From Prorocentrum cordatum (lineage: Eukaryota; Sar; Dinophyceae; Prorocentrales; Prorocentraceae): a stretch of 64,000 nt of DNA. Under the pieces are notes generated by a model that worked only from the letters and a program-made list of their open reading frames with translations, made no database searches and was not told the DNA's origin. The translations under genes and the position numbers were made by a program. This document shows positions 40,480 through 53,254 of the stretch, piece after piece. Numbering within the stretch: the stretch's first letter is position 1; every line of letters starts with the position of its first letter. The stretch is taken from positions 32,501-96,500 of the forward strand of contig CAUYUJ010000730.1 of NCBI GenBank assembly GCA_963575745.1, written 5' to 3'.

Positions 40480-40750
40480 CCAGGAGGTCTCAGAGGCGCT
40501 CCAGGAGGCGCCAGAGGCGTTCCAGGAAGCCCAAAACGCTCTCCAGGAGGCCCCAGAGTCGCTCCAGGAGGCCCAAGACGCGCTTCAGGAGGCCACAGAG
40601 GCGCTCCAGGAGGCCCAAGACGCGCTCAAGGAGGCCCAAGATGCTCTCCATGAAGCCCGAGACACTCGCCAGGAGGTCCCACAGGCTCCCCAGGAGGCCC
40701 TAGAGGCGCTCCAGGAGGCGGTAGAGGCCCTCCAGGAAGCCCAAAACGCT
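40480..40750. repeat. 21-bp minisatellite encoding a heptad-like frame
   Basis: Units of the type GCGCTCCAGGAGGCCCCAGAG. Twenty-one bases equal seven codons, so one plus-strand frame reads ALQEAPE/ALQEAQD repeats. That frame is fused to the poly-His of the CAT tract and runs on into unrelated sequence, so it is probably not a gene. Confidence 0.85.
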
Positions 40751-41093
40751 CTCGAGGTTCTCCTGTGTTGCTCTGTTGCTGTTGCTGGGGGGGGGGTCGG
40801 CCGGGCGCCAGTGAGTGTTTTCGTCAACAACAACAACAACACCAACAACAACAACGAGCATAATCCCACCAGCCCTTTGGGCGTGAGTGGTTTAGCGAGC
40901 TCTCTCTGTTCTCAACCCCCCTTCTTCCCCTTCGGGGAGGGAGGGGTTTACCCCTCCCCCTACCCCCTCCCCCTGGACCTGGAGGGGGCCTTTCGCGGGT
41001 GGTTGGAGGGGTCTTTTTCGACTCCTGGGAGGGCTAAAAAACGACACCCCTCACGAAGATTCTGGCCCCGACGGGGGGACTGACGGAAATGCT

Positions 41094-41277
41094 CGCCTCT
41101 TCTTTGAAGCCAGAATCATTGATTTTACTACGGTTTTGGCCCCATTTTGGCCTTCTGAGGGGGCAGCGCTAATTAAAGCTCCCCTCTTCTTTCAAGCCAA
41201 AATCATTGATTTTACTAAGGTTTTGGCCCCATTTTGGCCTTCTGAGGGGGCAGCGCTAAGTAAAGCTCCCCTCTTCT
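41094..41277. repeat. 87-bp tandem repeat, two copies plus partial
   Basis: ATCATTGATTTTACTA starts near 41116 and again 87 bases later. Both copies continue through GGTTTTGGCCCCATTTTGG and GGGGGCAGCGCTAA to CTCCCCTCTTCTTT, which also precedes the first copy. Confidence 0.9.
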
Positions 41278-41279
41278 TT

Positions 41280-41650
41280 GATCGATTTCCTCCAAGATGG
41301 CCCCAAGAAGCGCCCAGGAGGCACAAAGAGGCCCCAAGATGGCCCCAAGAGGCCCCCAGGAGGCCCCCAAGAGGATCCCAAACGGCCCACAGAGGCCCCC
41401 CCGAGGCACCCAAGACGCCGAAAAGCCCATCAGGACGACCCTCTACTCGCCTGGGCGTCGTTTCTGGACGGGCAGGAGGAGGGGCCCGAACGACTCACAC
41501 CAGGACGAGGGGCCCGAACAACTCACACCACGAGAAGCCAGAACGACTCACACCAGGACGAAGAGCCCGAACCACTCACACCACGAAGAGCCCGAACGAC
41601 TCACACCAGGAAAAAGGGCCCCCGAACGACCCCTCACACCATGACGAGAA
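41280..41650. repeat. Minisatellites: CCCAAGAGGC type and CGAACGACTCACACCAGG type
   Basis: 41295-41420 contains 10-12-bp GGCCCCAAGA units. 41478-41650 contains about seven units of 22-26 bp with the core ACGACTCACACCA. Overlapping open frames in all three phases are repeat products. Confidence 0.85.
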
Positions 41651-41754
41651 TCCCGAACGACCTCAAACCCACTAGGAAAGAGGACCAGGGGAAAGAAAGA
41701 AAAGAGTTGAAGAAAGGAAACAAATACAAAAAAGGGACAAAAGAAAGAAGAGGG

Positions 41755-42030
41755 GGTGAGAAAAAAAAAAAAAAACGAAGATAAAGGTAAAAACAGAAAA
41801 ATAAAAATAAGAAAAAAACAAAAAAAATATAGAAAGAAAAGAAGAAAGAGAGCAAAAAATAACCGAATAAAAAAAAAAAAAAAAAATAAAAACAAAGAGG
41901 AAAAACAAAAAAAAAAAGGAAGAAAAGAGAAAAAGAAGAACTAAAAAAAAAAAAAAAAAAAAAGTAAAAACACGAAAAAAAAAGGTAAGAGAAAGAGAAA
42001 GACCAAAAAAAAAAAAATAAAAAAAAAAGC
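41755..42030. repeat. A-rich homopurine tract
   Basis: About 275 bases, mostly A with scattered G, including A-runs of 15 or more. The opposite strand gives Phe/Leu-rich frames without meaning. Confidence 0.95.
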
Positions 42031-42320
42031 GCTTTCTCTACCCCTCCCCTCACGCCTCGTCCTTTCTCCCGCTCCCACCACAAGGAGGATGTACAAGGAG
42101 GCGGGAGGAAGGAGGAACAGGGGAGATATGCGGGGGCAGGCGGAAACACGCCTGAAAAACACGACTGTCGGCATGCTTCGCTAGAGTTGCTGTTTTGGAA
42201 TGGGCTGGTGGGGATACGCGAAGCGTGAAGAATTCTCACTACGAATTCCTTGTTCAACCAAGCACCCAGGGATAATGAATGACCGTTCGGCCCCCTCACT
42301 CTGACAACATCTCGAGCAAC

Positions 42321-42400
42321 CACGACCAAAGCCCTGGACCCCATCTTTCTGCGGCATTCTTCGATCCAAACCCGATCCGTGAGGTCTCGGGGCCCTCAGC
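42321..42400. repeat. Dispersed repeat fragment, copy 2
   Basis: Second copy of the sequence at 19361-19440, sharing CCCTGGACCCCATCTTTCTG and the following CATTCTTCGA-like block, same orientation. Confidence 0.7.
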
Positions 42401-44620
42401 CAGGCGCCAACGCCCGGATTGAAACAATTGCACCGCCCGGAGCTTGCTCGGGTCTCCGGCGGTCGTTCGGGACGACCTGGGCAGCCCCCGGACGCCTCTC
42501 GGCGAGGCGCAGCTGCTGGAGAGCATCCTGAGGCTGGAAACTTGCCGAGGACCGCCGGAAACAACGGAACACCTCGACAACCGAAACCCTTGAAACATCG
42601 AGGGTCGGGAAGGCTGCTGGGCTGAGCTGGAGGAGAGCGGCCGGCTTCGGCACAGCGGCGCGGCCGGGGGCGTGGGGAGGCCGCGGCGCGGCAGGCCGCG
42701 GCGGCGGGCGGGCCGAGGCGCGGTGCAGACCTCGTGCTACCATGAGGAACGCACGGCCAGGATGCGGCGAATCGGGGACTTCCTGGCCTCGGCGAGCCAG
42801 GACCTGGACCTCAGGAGCCAGAGCCCCTCCATGCGGCCCCTCTTTCACCGCAGTGACTGCAGGTCCGAGTCAGAGGCGCAACTCCTGTGGGGCTCTTGCC
42901 TCCTCCCTCCCTGCCTCCCTGCCCTCCTCCGGCTCCACTGCTCCGCCTCGCCCTCGAGCGTAACCCAGGAAGCGCCCCGAAGCCCCACGGCCTGGGGGGG
43001 GGAGGAGTGGGGAGGAGGAGGGGGGCGGAGCAAGCGCGTGCTGCCCCCCGTCGCAGTCGGAGGCGCTCCTCCTCCTCCTGGCGTGAGGGGTGGAGGGCGC
43101 GGAGGACGACGGGCAGGCGGTCGCTTTTGCGAAGCGCTCCCGCGGCACAGGGGCAGAGGCTGGGGCGCTCGGCTCGGCTCGGCGGCGCTTCGTGCTCGAG
43201 CAGCGCCCGCCGTGCGATTCACCTAGAAGAGCAGACTCTGGCAGGCGCGGCGCTGCAGAGCTGCGACGTGCAACAAGACCTATTCCCGCCCCATTGTTTG
43301 TTTGAGGCTTGAGGGGAGGTCCAGACACTTGGCGCCTTGATAAAAGTCGAAGCGGCTTGTTTGCCGACATCTTCAGCCTCCAGAGGTTGGCCTCGGGCCT
43401 CGGGGCCGTCAAACAACCGCTCGGCATGAGAAATCTGCCCTGGGGGGCCAAGAGGTCCCGAAACTCACACATCAACAACAAATCGTCTGGGGACCACATG
43501 TGCTCACGTGCAGGGCCCTCCTCTCGCCCTGGGGGGCGAGGGAAGGTTCCTCGGCCCGTCGGGGCTTCGCAAAGGGTTCAGACAGTAAAAACAACAGTAT
43601 TCAAGTAAGCTTTCGGAGCTCCACGCGAATGGACCGCCCGCCCTGGCGCGCGGAGCGCGCCAGGGGGGCGGCGCTGGAGGCGCCGCCAGGGGGGCCCAGC
43701 GCAGATCCAAGAAATCCGCGCGGAGTTTCGCAAAGTTTATGTCCATGCGGTTGATTCCATCACAAGCCCATCCCAGAGGCCAAATCATGGAAGTTCGATG
43801 GTCAGCAATCGCTCTAGCACTGCACTGTGAAGCCAGAAGTTGTTGAAGAACGCACGCCCTGGAGCTGAGGACGCAGTCTGGGGTCACAGCGTGGGCTCGC
43901 GCATAGTCCGATAACACTATTTCAGCGGTCCCGATGACCCGCACCCTTGCGTGAAGAGCGCGCTGATTTCACGATCGTCCTTGATGGTAGTTCAAGTCTG
44001 ATGGGCCGCGGTGGTATGCAAGCGCGTGGGGGGATCACTTTGAGAACACAAGTCGCTCCAGAGTGCAAGTCTTGAAACCACTACATCCTGCCATCACAAA
44101 ACATCACAGCAAGCCACTTATGAATTCTGTAACTTCGACGGTAGAGGCCACACATCGTCCAAGAACACTGTTTCTAGAGCTTTGTCCCCCCAGACCCACG
44201 AGTGAGGGATGCGCCCCCGTCCCAGAGGGAAACAAACCAGGGCCGAGATGCCGCGCAGCTCGGGTGTCCGTTAACGGGGGCGGAGGGGATAAATAAACGT
44301 GGGGCGATGACACACGCACCCCTCGCGCACATGCTGGGCCGGCGGTGGCATTTTAGGAACAATTTAGGACCCCTTTTGGGCCAGTTCCCTGGAATCCTCG
44401 ATGCCCCACGTTTGCTGCCCACAGGGCGCCGACAAGGCGACCACTGGCAAGGCGGGAAGACGTGATAACAAAACCTTCAAGGAGCCGCCTCCCTCCCGCC
44501 TCCGCTTTCCGCCCCTTGAATTCAGCCCCGAACGCGGAGGGCCCCCCCCCCCTCGTGCCCCTCTCTTGCCCCGCCACCCTTGTTTCCACGTTCTCTCACT
44601 CTTCTGCTGGTGTTCCTCCT
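42400..44620. other. GC-rich region, no recognisable gene
   Basis: Several 100-200-codon open frames exist on both strands, but they overlap one another and are dominated by Arg, Ala, Pro and Gly. None shows a family motif. The part from 43740 to 44330 is less GC-rich and also lacks a coherent frame. Confidence 0.45.
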
Positions 44621-44624
44621 CCTT

Positions 44625-44790
44625 CTCCTTCTCCTTTTCCTTCTCCTCTTCCTCCTCCTCCTCCTCCTCCTTCTCCCACTCCTCCTCCTCCTCCTCCTCC
44701 TCCTCCTCGATCTCCTCCTCCTCCCCCTCCTCCTCCTCCTCCTCCTCCTCCTCCTCCTCCTTCCCTCCTCCTCCTCCTCCTCCTCCACCC
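44625..44790. repeat. (TCC)n microsatellite
   Basis: CTCCTCC triplets with TTC and GATC interruptions; Glu-, Ser-, Pro- and Leu-rich frames are artefacts. Confidence 0.95.
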
Positions 44791-45319
44791 ATCCTCCTGC
44801 TCCTCTTCCGTCCTCCTCAGTCCCGCGTCATTCCTCCTTCCGCGTCCTCCTAAGATTAATCGATCCGCTCCCTCTCCTGCTCTCCCCCTTTCCGCGGGGT
44901 CGGACGAGGCATCCTGCGAAGAGGAGGCGACTGCGAAGAGGAGGCGCCACGGCGCGGCCAATCGCGGAGCTTCGAGCCACGACTCGGGCCAAGGGGGAGG
45001 GGAGAAAGAGAGAGAGGAGGAAATGCAGAGGATGCTTTCCTCTTGCTTCTCTTTGCTCCTCCTCTCTGTCCTCGCCGTCGTCTCATCTTCGCTATTGTCG
45101 CTCTTGACGTCGTCGTCCCTCCTCCTGCTCCTCCTCACCCTAATCCGCCGACCCCTTGCGGGTCTCTAGGCGCGTGAGATTGTCCCCCCCCCCCATAACC
45201 CCCCCCCCGGGACCCCAAACCGGCGATTTGCCCCCCCCCGCTTCGTGGTGGACGACCCTCCGCCGAACTCGCCCGAGGCGGTCTGGGCTCCCCGGGCTCG
45301 GTTGGGAGCCTCCGACGCA

Positions 45320-46210
45320 ACCCCCCGAGATGGCCCAAGAGAGCACAAAGTCGCCGAATGATCGCTTCAAGACGCCCAAGGTGGGTCCCAAGCGGCCTAA
45401 GAGGGCGCCACGACGCTCCAAGAGGCTTCCAACCGGCTGCCGAAGCGGGGCCCGGGAGGCCAAAATCGTGCCATTCTTATAGGGAAGCGTGCATTTTTGG
45501 CATATACGCCTTTTCGGCCAACGCGGCGTTCACAATGGCCCACGAGGCCGCCAAGACCGCTCCAAGAAGGCCCAAGATGCTCCCAAGAGGGCCCCAAAGC
45601 GGCCCACGAAGGCGCCAAGACGGCCCAAGAGGCGCCCAAGACAGCCCAAGAGAACCCCCCGGCGGCCCCAAGAGGGGCCCAAGAAGGGGAGCCCGAACTG
45701 AAAATCCGAGCCTTCCGCCCCCGGAGGCCCGTTAAGAGGGCCAAAGGGAGCGGCCGAAGGCACCGAGAATCCGTCAAGACATCCCGAAAGGCCCCCCGGT
45801 GCGCCTCTCAGGAAACACTAAGATACCCAAACCGCCGAATTCCTTTTCCTTGACCTCCTCCTTCTCCTCTTCCTCCATCGCATCCTCCTCCTTTTCCTCC
45901 TCCTCTCCCTTTCTACCACATCGCCTGGTCAAACAAAACCCAACACAACGCATGGCGGAATGGGCGGCAGCCGCGGTGCCTGCGGCCGGCAGCCACAATG
46001 CCTCCCAAATGCGCCGCGGACTCATGAACGCGCGCGCCGCAACAAAACAAGGGGAGAGGCCCCAGAGGCCCAAATCGTCCCATTCTTATAGGACGCAATC
46101 ATTCTGGGCACATGCGCCTTTTCGGTCAACGCGGCGTTGACACTGGCCCACAAGAACGCCAAGACCGCCCCAAGAGGGCCCTAGAGGCTCTCAAGAGGGC
46201 CCCGACACGG
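45320..46210. repeat. GGCCCAAGA-rich minisatellite DNA with two related blocks
   Basis: Two blocks, about 45462-45620 and 46068-46200, share CATTCTTATAGG, CGCCTTTTCGG, CAACGCGGCGTT and ACAATGGCCCAC-like words, followed by CCAAGACCGC units. They are built from the same GGCCCAAGA words as the array at 47.5-55.1 kb, suggesting a common origin. Confidence 0.75.
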
Positions 46211-46370
46211 CCCTCAGCTTAGCAGTCCTGTCAGACATGGCGATGCCGACGCCGCGGGCATGTCGCGCGTCTGCGACGGCCCCCGGCAACAATGACCCCC
46301 TTCGCCCTGCGGCAGCGCGGGCCGAGGCCAGCGTAAGGCTCCTCCTGTGCTATCGCCCCCCTCACCTCAA

Positions 46371-47408
46371 TCATCGTTGTTCTTGCCCTCTCCTGCCCCC
46401 CCCCCTCCCCTTTCCAGCATTCGGGCGCTGTCTCGAGCGTTCACGTGGATCTCGCGCGCACGCCTTGCACCGCAACGTGCGTCTTTCCACGGCACGCGCG
46501 AAATGCGGTCCAACCGTGAACTTCGACTTCGGCAACTTCCTCTTGCAAACGCCGAAGCACTCGTACGCTTGCGTACTGCGAGCCGTGAAGCCGACTGCGA
46601 TGCACTCCGCGCATACAACTTTACTCTTCCTCGTGAAGTGCTCGCTCTCTTGTTTGGCGCTTACGTGCGGCTGCCATTCGAACTCCTTCTCGCATGCTGC
46701 ACGCACCAGCAGTCGCTTCAACCGTTTCGACTCCGCGGCGACACCTTTCGCGGTGATGCCCCACTTGGCAAAGCTTCCGCACACCACTCTTGCTCCTTTC
46801 GTCGCCCGGTGGCCCTTCACTTGTTCGCGGTTCAAATGGCCGACCTCCCAGAAAGACGCCCCGCGCCCGGGCGCGCAGCACGTCAGCGGCTTCGCGTCCG
46901 CCTCTGCTGTCCGCTTTCGGTTCCGTGCTTCGAAATTCGCCCGCAACGCCGCCCTCTCCCGATCCTCCGCGCACTTCCGACACAACCTCTGGTCAGCTGC
47001 GTCGTGCTTCTTCTGAGCTTCCGACATGTCCCTTTTTCCGTCGTAAAGCGCCAGGCACTTGTCGTTCGTACACCGAACTGTGCCCACGCTCTCGTTCCAT
47101 TTCGCGTTGCCGCTCCGCGACTTCTGCTTGGCTTTCACATGGTTGCGCTTCGCGCGCCACATTGTCCGAATCCTCTTCGGCGCCCCGTCGTCGCCCGCTG
47201 CATCCGTGCTTCCGCCGCTCACATGCCGCGTCGCATCGTCACCCTCCGCTTTCGTTGCCCACCCTCTGCACGTTGCGCGCCATTTGTCCTCTGAGTTGTT
47301 CAGCTCTTCCGTGCATTATTTACAGAACGCCGGCCTCTCTTTTCTCTGGAACTCATACTTCGAGAACGCTTCAACCAACAACCTCCAGCGGCATCGCTCG
47401 CACTGCAT
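46371..47408 (-). pseudogene. Cys-rich, Stc1-like zinc-finger gene interrupted by a stop codon
   Basis: One minus-strand frame runs from an ATG at 47408 to a TGA at 46371-46373, broken only by a TAA at 47316-47318. The N-terminal finger reads MQCERCRWRLLVEAF, then AFCK-stop-C. The stop falls exactly between the two Cys of the second C-x2-C pair, so the finger is otherwise intact. A second finger follows (VRCTNDKCLALYD, then RLCRKCAED). After a basic middle region comes a third Cys group (VVCAEC) and a fourth finger, ECFGVCKRKLPKSKF then LRCKACARD. The C-x2-C, L-x-x-x-x-F, C-x2-C plan recalls Stc1-type domains, which link RNAi to chromatin in fission yeast; the role here is unknown. The intact part from the stop onward first has an ATG at 47162. 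Confidence 0.6.
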
Positions 47409-50400
47409 CCAGACAGCCCACGATGCCCCTAGGCCGCCCCGCGAAGCCTCCGAGAGAGCTCCCGAGACCTGGCGATAGCCCCCGATGAATAAAAAGGGTC
47501 GGCGGATGTGGCGTAACCCTATAGAATCCACGCCCGGAAGTGACGTGTTGCCGGAGGCAGGTCGCGCAGCGGAGCGGAAGCCCTAATGCAATGGATCCAA
47601 TGTGTCCAATGCTTGCATAATTGGTAGGTGTTGCATTGTGTTACATTATTATGTCTCCCCCCTAACCCCCCCCCAGCGCCACGCCACATCCACCGACCAA
47701 AGATGGTGAACCCCTTCTGGGGCTCAAAAACCTATAAGAAATCAGCAAATTCGGCCTCTTGGGCCTTTTGGGGCCCCAGGAAGGTTTCAAGACGGCCCCA
47801 AGACAGCCCAAGACGGCCTCAAGACGGCCCAAGATGGCCCCAAGAGGGCCCATGAGGCCCCCAAGAAGGTCCAAGAGGCCCCCAAGAAGACTCCCGAGAG
47901 CGCCTCCGGAGGCCAAAATCTTTGATTTTCCTATAATTCTGTGTCAATTTCAACGTTCTCGCCTTTTTCGGCTCTCAGAAAGCCATGACGGCCCAAGCAG
48001 CCTCCAAAAAGGCCCCCAAACGGCCCAAGAGGCCTTCAATGGGGACCCCAAGACGGCCCAAGAGGGCCCCGAGACGGCCAACAAAAACCACTAAGACGGC
48101 CCAAGAAGCCCCCAAGACGGCCCCAGAGGACCCCAAGAGAGCCCCAAGGCGGCCGCGAAAGGCTTCCAAAGTGGCCTCTGAAGTGGCCCGACGGCGTAAG
48201 AGCGCCCAAAGACAGCCCAAAACGTCCCCAAGAGGCCCCAAAAGGCTCCAAAGAGGCCCCCCAAAAGGCTCCCAAAAGCCCCTAGAAGCTTCCAAGAAAC
48301 TCCCAAGAGACTCCCAAGAGGCCCCACAACGACTGGATTGAACGTGCTCTGAAACACCCTCGGTGAGTCACTAAACAATAATATCCCGCCCTGGGCGAAC
48401 TGCGGCGCACCGCCAGCCATATGGAAGTTGGTCACGGCGGCGTCCGTGATCAGAGCCAGCGCTGGGAGGGAGGAGGGGGAGGGGAGAAGGAAAAGGAGGG
48501 ATGGCGGGAGGCGGGAGGGAGGGGTAGCAAAGGCACAGAGCGCCCCAAAACAGCCCAAGACGCGCAAGAGGGGCCCCAGGAAATTCCCAAGAGAACCCCA
48601 CAGGCGCCCAGAAGGCGCAGCCCAGGGGCCCCCCCACAGATCCCCTGCAGTCCGGCAACGACTGGACTCCACAAAACCCCCAAGAGCTCCCAGGACACTC
48701 CGAAACGACTGGACTGTACGTGCTCCGGACGTGCACCCCGCGAAGCGAGAGGAATCCACGTCCGGAAGTGACGTGCTGAGCGGCAGCGTTTGCTGCGGAG
48801 GCGATAATGCAACGTACCCAATGTATCCAATTGTTGCATACTTGCAACATATTGCATTGCGTTACATTCTTATGTCTCCCCCCCTCCCCCCCCCAGGGGC
48901 TACGCCACATCCGTGGACCCAAGATGGAAACCCCCATTTGGGGATCAAAAACGTACCAAAACCAATGTGAAATCGATGAATCGGGACTTTGGGCTCTCTG
49001 GGAGGACCATTAGGGCCTCGAGACGGCTCCATATGGCTTCAAGACGGGCCAAGACGGCTCCAAGACGGTCCATGATGGCCCCAAAAGGGCCCAAGAAACT
49101 CCTAAGACGTCCCAAGAGGGCCCCAAGACGACCCCACAGAGTGCCTCCAGAAGCCAAAATCATTAATTGTCCTAGAGTTTTTGGATGATTTTAGTGTTCT
49201 CGCCTCTCTCGACTCTCAGAAGCCCATGGCCGCCCAGGCAGCCACCAAAATTGTCCCAAAAAGGCCTAAACAGCCCCCAAGAGGGCTCCCAAACGGCCCA
49301 GGAGGGCTCTGGGACGGCCCAAAAGGACCCCGAAAGAACCCCAAGGCGGCCGCGAGAGGCCCCCAAGACGGCCTCCGAAGGGGCGGAACGGCGCAAAAAC
49401 GCCCCAAGACGGCCCAAAACGCCCCCAAGAGGCCTCGAGAGGCCCCCAAGAGGCCCCCAAGGGGCTCCCAAAAAACCGAAGAGGCCCTCAATAACTCCCC
49501 AAGAAGCCTCCAAGAGGCTTCAAAGAAGCCCCCACAAGGCCACACAACGACTGGAGTGTAATGTTATTTCCCCCCCTGGGCGAACTGCGGCGCAGCGCCA
49601 GCCAGGTGGAAGTTGGTCACGGCGGCGCCCATGATTAGAGCCGGCGCCGGAAGGGAAGATGGGGAGGGAATCTGAAAAGGAGGGGGGGGGAGAGGCCCCG
49701 AAGAAGTCCCCAAGAGGCCCAAAGAAGCTCCCAAGAGGCCTCCAGGAGGCCCCCAGGTGGCTCCCAAGAGGCCCCGCGAAGACGTGACTGTACGTGCTCC
49801 GGACGTGCACCCCGCGAAGCGAGAGGAATCCACGTCCGGAGGTGACGTGCTGAGCGGCAGCGTTTTCTGCGGAGGCGGTAGTGCAACGTACCCAATGTAT
49901 CCAAATATTGCATAATTGCCACATATTGTATTGCGTTGCGTTATTATGTCTCCCCCCCTACCCCTCCCAGGGGCTACGCCACATCCGTGGACCCAAAATG
50001 GAAACCCCCATTCGGGGTTCAAAAACGTACCAAAACCAATGTGAAATCGATGAATCGGGACTTTGGGCTCTCTGGGAGGCCCAATAGGGCCTCGAGACGG
50101 CTCCATATGGCTTCAAGACGGGCGAAGACGGCTCCATGACGGTCCATGATGGCCCCAAAAGGGCCCAAGAAACTCCGAAGACGTCCCAGGAGGGCCCCAA
50201 GACGACCCCACAGAGTGCCTCCAGAAGCGAAAACCATATATTTTCTGGTAGTTCTTGGATGATTTTAGCGATCTCGCCTTTCTCGACTCTGAGAAGCCCA
50301 TGGCCGCCCAGGCAGCCGCCAACATCATTCCAAAAAGGCCCAAACAGCTCCCAAGAGGGCCCCCAAACGGCCCAGGAGGGCCCCAAGACGGCCCAAAGAG

Positions 50401-53254
50401 GCCCCCATGGCGGTCCAAAAAAACCCTGAGACGGCCCAAGAGGACCCCGAGAGAACCCCAAGGCGGCCGCGAGAGGCCCCCAAGACGGCCTCCGAAGGGG
50501 CGGAACGGCGCAAAAGCGCCCCAAGACAGCCCAAAACGCCCCCAAGAGGCCTCGAGAGGCCCCCAAAGGGCTCCAAAAAAACCGAAGAGGCCCCCAATAA
50601 GTCCCCAAGAAGCCTCCAAGAGGCCTCAAAGAAACCCCCACAAGGCCACACAACGACTGGAATGTAATATTATCCCCCCCCCCCTGGGCGAACTGCGGCG
50701 CAGCGCCAGCCAGGTGGAAGTTGGTCACGGCGGCGCCCATGATTAGAGCCGGCGCTGGAAGGGAAGATGGGGAGGGAGTCAAAAAAGGGGGGGAAGAGGC
50801 CAGAAGAAGTCCCCAAGAGGCCCAAAGAAGCTCCCAAGAGGCCTCCAGGAGGCCCCCAGAGGCTCCCAGAAGGCCCCGCGACGTGACTGTACGTGCTCCG
50901 GACGTGCACCCCGCGAAGCGAGAGGAATCCACGTCCGGAGGTGACGTGCTGAGCGGCAGCGTTTTCTGCGGAGGCGATAGTGCAACGTACCCAATGTATC
51001 CAAATATTGCACAATTGCCACATATTGTATTGTGTTACAATATTACGTCTCCCCCCCGAACCCCCCCCAGGGGCCACGCCACATCCGTGGACCCAAGATG
51101 GAGACCCCCAGTTGGGGCTCAAAAGCGTACCCAAACCGATGTAAAAAACATGATTCGGGACTTTGGGCCCTCTGGGAGGCCCAATAGGGCCTCAAGACGG
51201 CTCCATATGGCTTCAAGACGGGCGAAGACGGCTCCAAGACGGTCCATGATGGCCCCCAAAGGGCCCAAGAAACTCCGAAAACGTCCCAAGAGGGCCCCAA
51301 GACGACCCCCAAGAGTGCCTCCAGAAGCCAAAATCATCAATTGTCCTATAGTTTTTTGTTGATTTTAGCGATCTCGCCTTTCTCGACTCTGAGAAGCCCA
51401 TGGCCGCCCAGGCAGCTACCAAAATTGTCCCCAAAAGGCCCGACGAGCCTTTAAAAGAGCCCCCCAACGGCCCAGGAGGGCCCCAAGACGGCCCAAAGAG
51501 GCCCCCAAGGCGGTCCCAAAAAAACCCTGAGACGGCCCAAGAGGGCCCCAAGAGAACACCGAGGCGGCCGCGAGAGGCCCCCAAAACGGCCTCCGAAGGG
51601 GCGGAACAGCGCAAAAGCGCCCCAACACGGCCCAAAACGCCCCCAAGAGGCCACGAGAGGCCCCCAAGAGGCCCCCAAGGGGCTCCAAAAAAAACCCAAG
51701 AGGCCTCCAAGAAGTCCCCAAGAAGCTTCCGAGAGGCCTCAAAGAAGACCCCACAAGGTCACATAACGACTGGAGTGTAATGTTATTTTTCTCCCCCTGG
51801 TCGAACTGCGGCGCAGCGCCAGCCAGGTGGAAGTCGGTCACGGCGGCGCCCATGACTAGAGCCGGCGCCGGAAGGGAAGATGGGGAGGGAGTATGAAAAG
51901 GAGGGGGGGGAGAGGCCCCAAAGCAGTCCCCAAGAGGCCCAAAGAAGCTCCCAAGAAACCTCCACGAGGCCTCCAGGAGGCTCCCAAGAGGCCCCGCGAC
52001 GACGTGACTGCACGTGCTCCGGACGTGCACCCCGCGAAGCGAGAGGAATCCACGTCCGGAGGGGACGTGCTGAGCGGCAGCGTTTTCTGCGGAGGCGATA
52101 ATGCAACGTACCCAATGTATCCAAATGTTGCATAATTGCCGCATATTGTATTGCGTTACATTATTATGTCTCCCCCCCGAACCCCCCCCAGGGGCCACGC
52201 CACATCCGTGGACCCAAGATGGAGACCCCCAGCTGGGGCTCAAAAGCGTACCAAAACCTATGTAAAACACATGATTCGGGACTTTGGGCCCTCTGGGAGG
52301 CCCAATAGGGCCTCAAGACGGCTCCATATGGCTTCTTCAAGACGGGCGAAGACGGCTCCAAGACGGTCCATGATGGCCCCAAAGGGGCCCAAGAAACTCC
52401 TAAGACGTCCCAAGAGGGCCCCAAGACGACCCCACAGAGTGCCTCCAGAAGCGAAAACCATTAATTTTCCTATAGTTTTTTTCGTTGATGATTTTAGCGT
52501 TCTCGCCGTTCTCGACTCTCTGAAGCCCATGGCCGCCACGGCAGCCGCCAAAATTGCCACCCAAAAAGCCCAAGAAGCCCCCAAGAGGGCCCCCAAACGG
52601 CCCAGGAGGGCCCCAAGACGGCCCAAAGAGACCCCCAAGGCGGTCCCCCAAAAACCCTTGAGACGGCCCAAGAGGACCCCAAGAAAACCCCAAGGCGGTC
52701 GCGAGAGGCCCCCAAGACGGCCTCCGAAGGGGCGGAACAACGCAAAAACGCCCCCAGACGGCCCAAGACGCCCCCAAGAGGCCAGGAGAGGCCCCCAAGA
52801 GGCCCCCAAGGGGCTCAAAAAAAATCCCAAGAGGCCTCCAAGAAATCTCCCAGAAGCCTCCAGGAGGCCTCAAAGAAGCCCCCACAAGGCCACACAACGA
52901 CTGGAGTGTAATGTTATTTTCCCCCCTGGGCGAACTGCGGCGCAGCGCCAGCCAGGTGGAAATTGGTCACGGCGGCGCCCATGACAAGAGCCGGCGCCGG
53001 AAGGGAAGATGGGGAGGGAGTATGACAAGCTAGGTGCGCTCGCGTCATATCTGACATCCTACCCCTCCCTCCCATCCCTGACCATGGCGCAGATCCCCTC
53101 TCTACTCGCACAGTCGGATGTCGAGCAGGGCAATGATCCCGAAAGGGTACGCGATGCATTGTAGAGCACGGCGTGGCATGGCGTAGAAGAGCACCGCAAA
53201 GCGTAGTATCAACCTAGCATTGCATTGCATGCCGTGGCATGGCACGGGGAATGA

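Noticed and set aside
41120-41260. CCATTTTGGC words recalling the dinoflagellate spliced leader
   Set aside because: The flanking bases do not match the conserved leader on either side; the words belong to an 87-bp tandem repeat.
48913-52984. Arg/Lys/Pro-rich open frames in each 1.1-kb unit as genes
   Set aside because: Frames are open on both strands and in several phases because the underlying minisatellite lacks stops; no known domain is seen.
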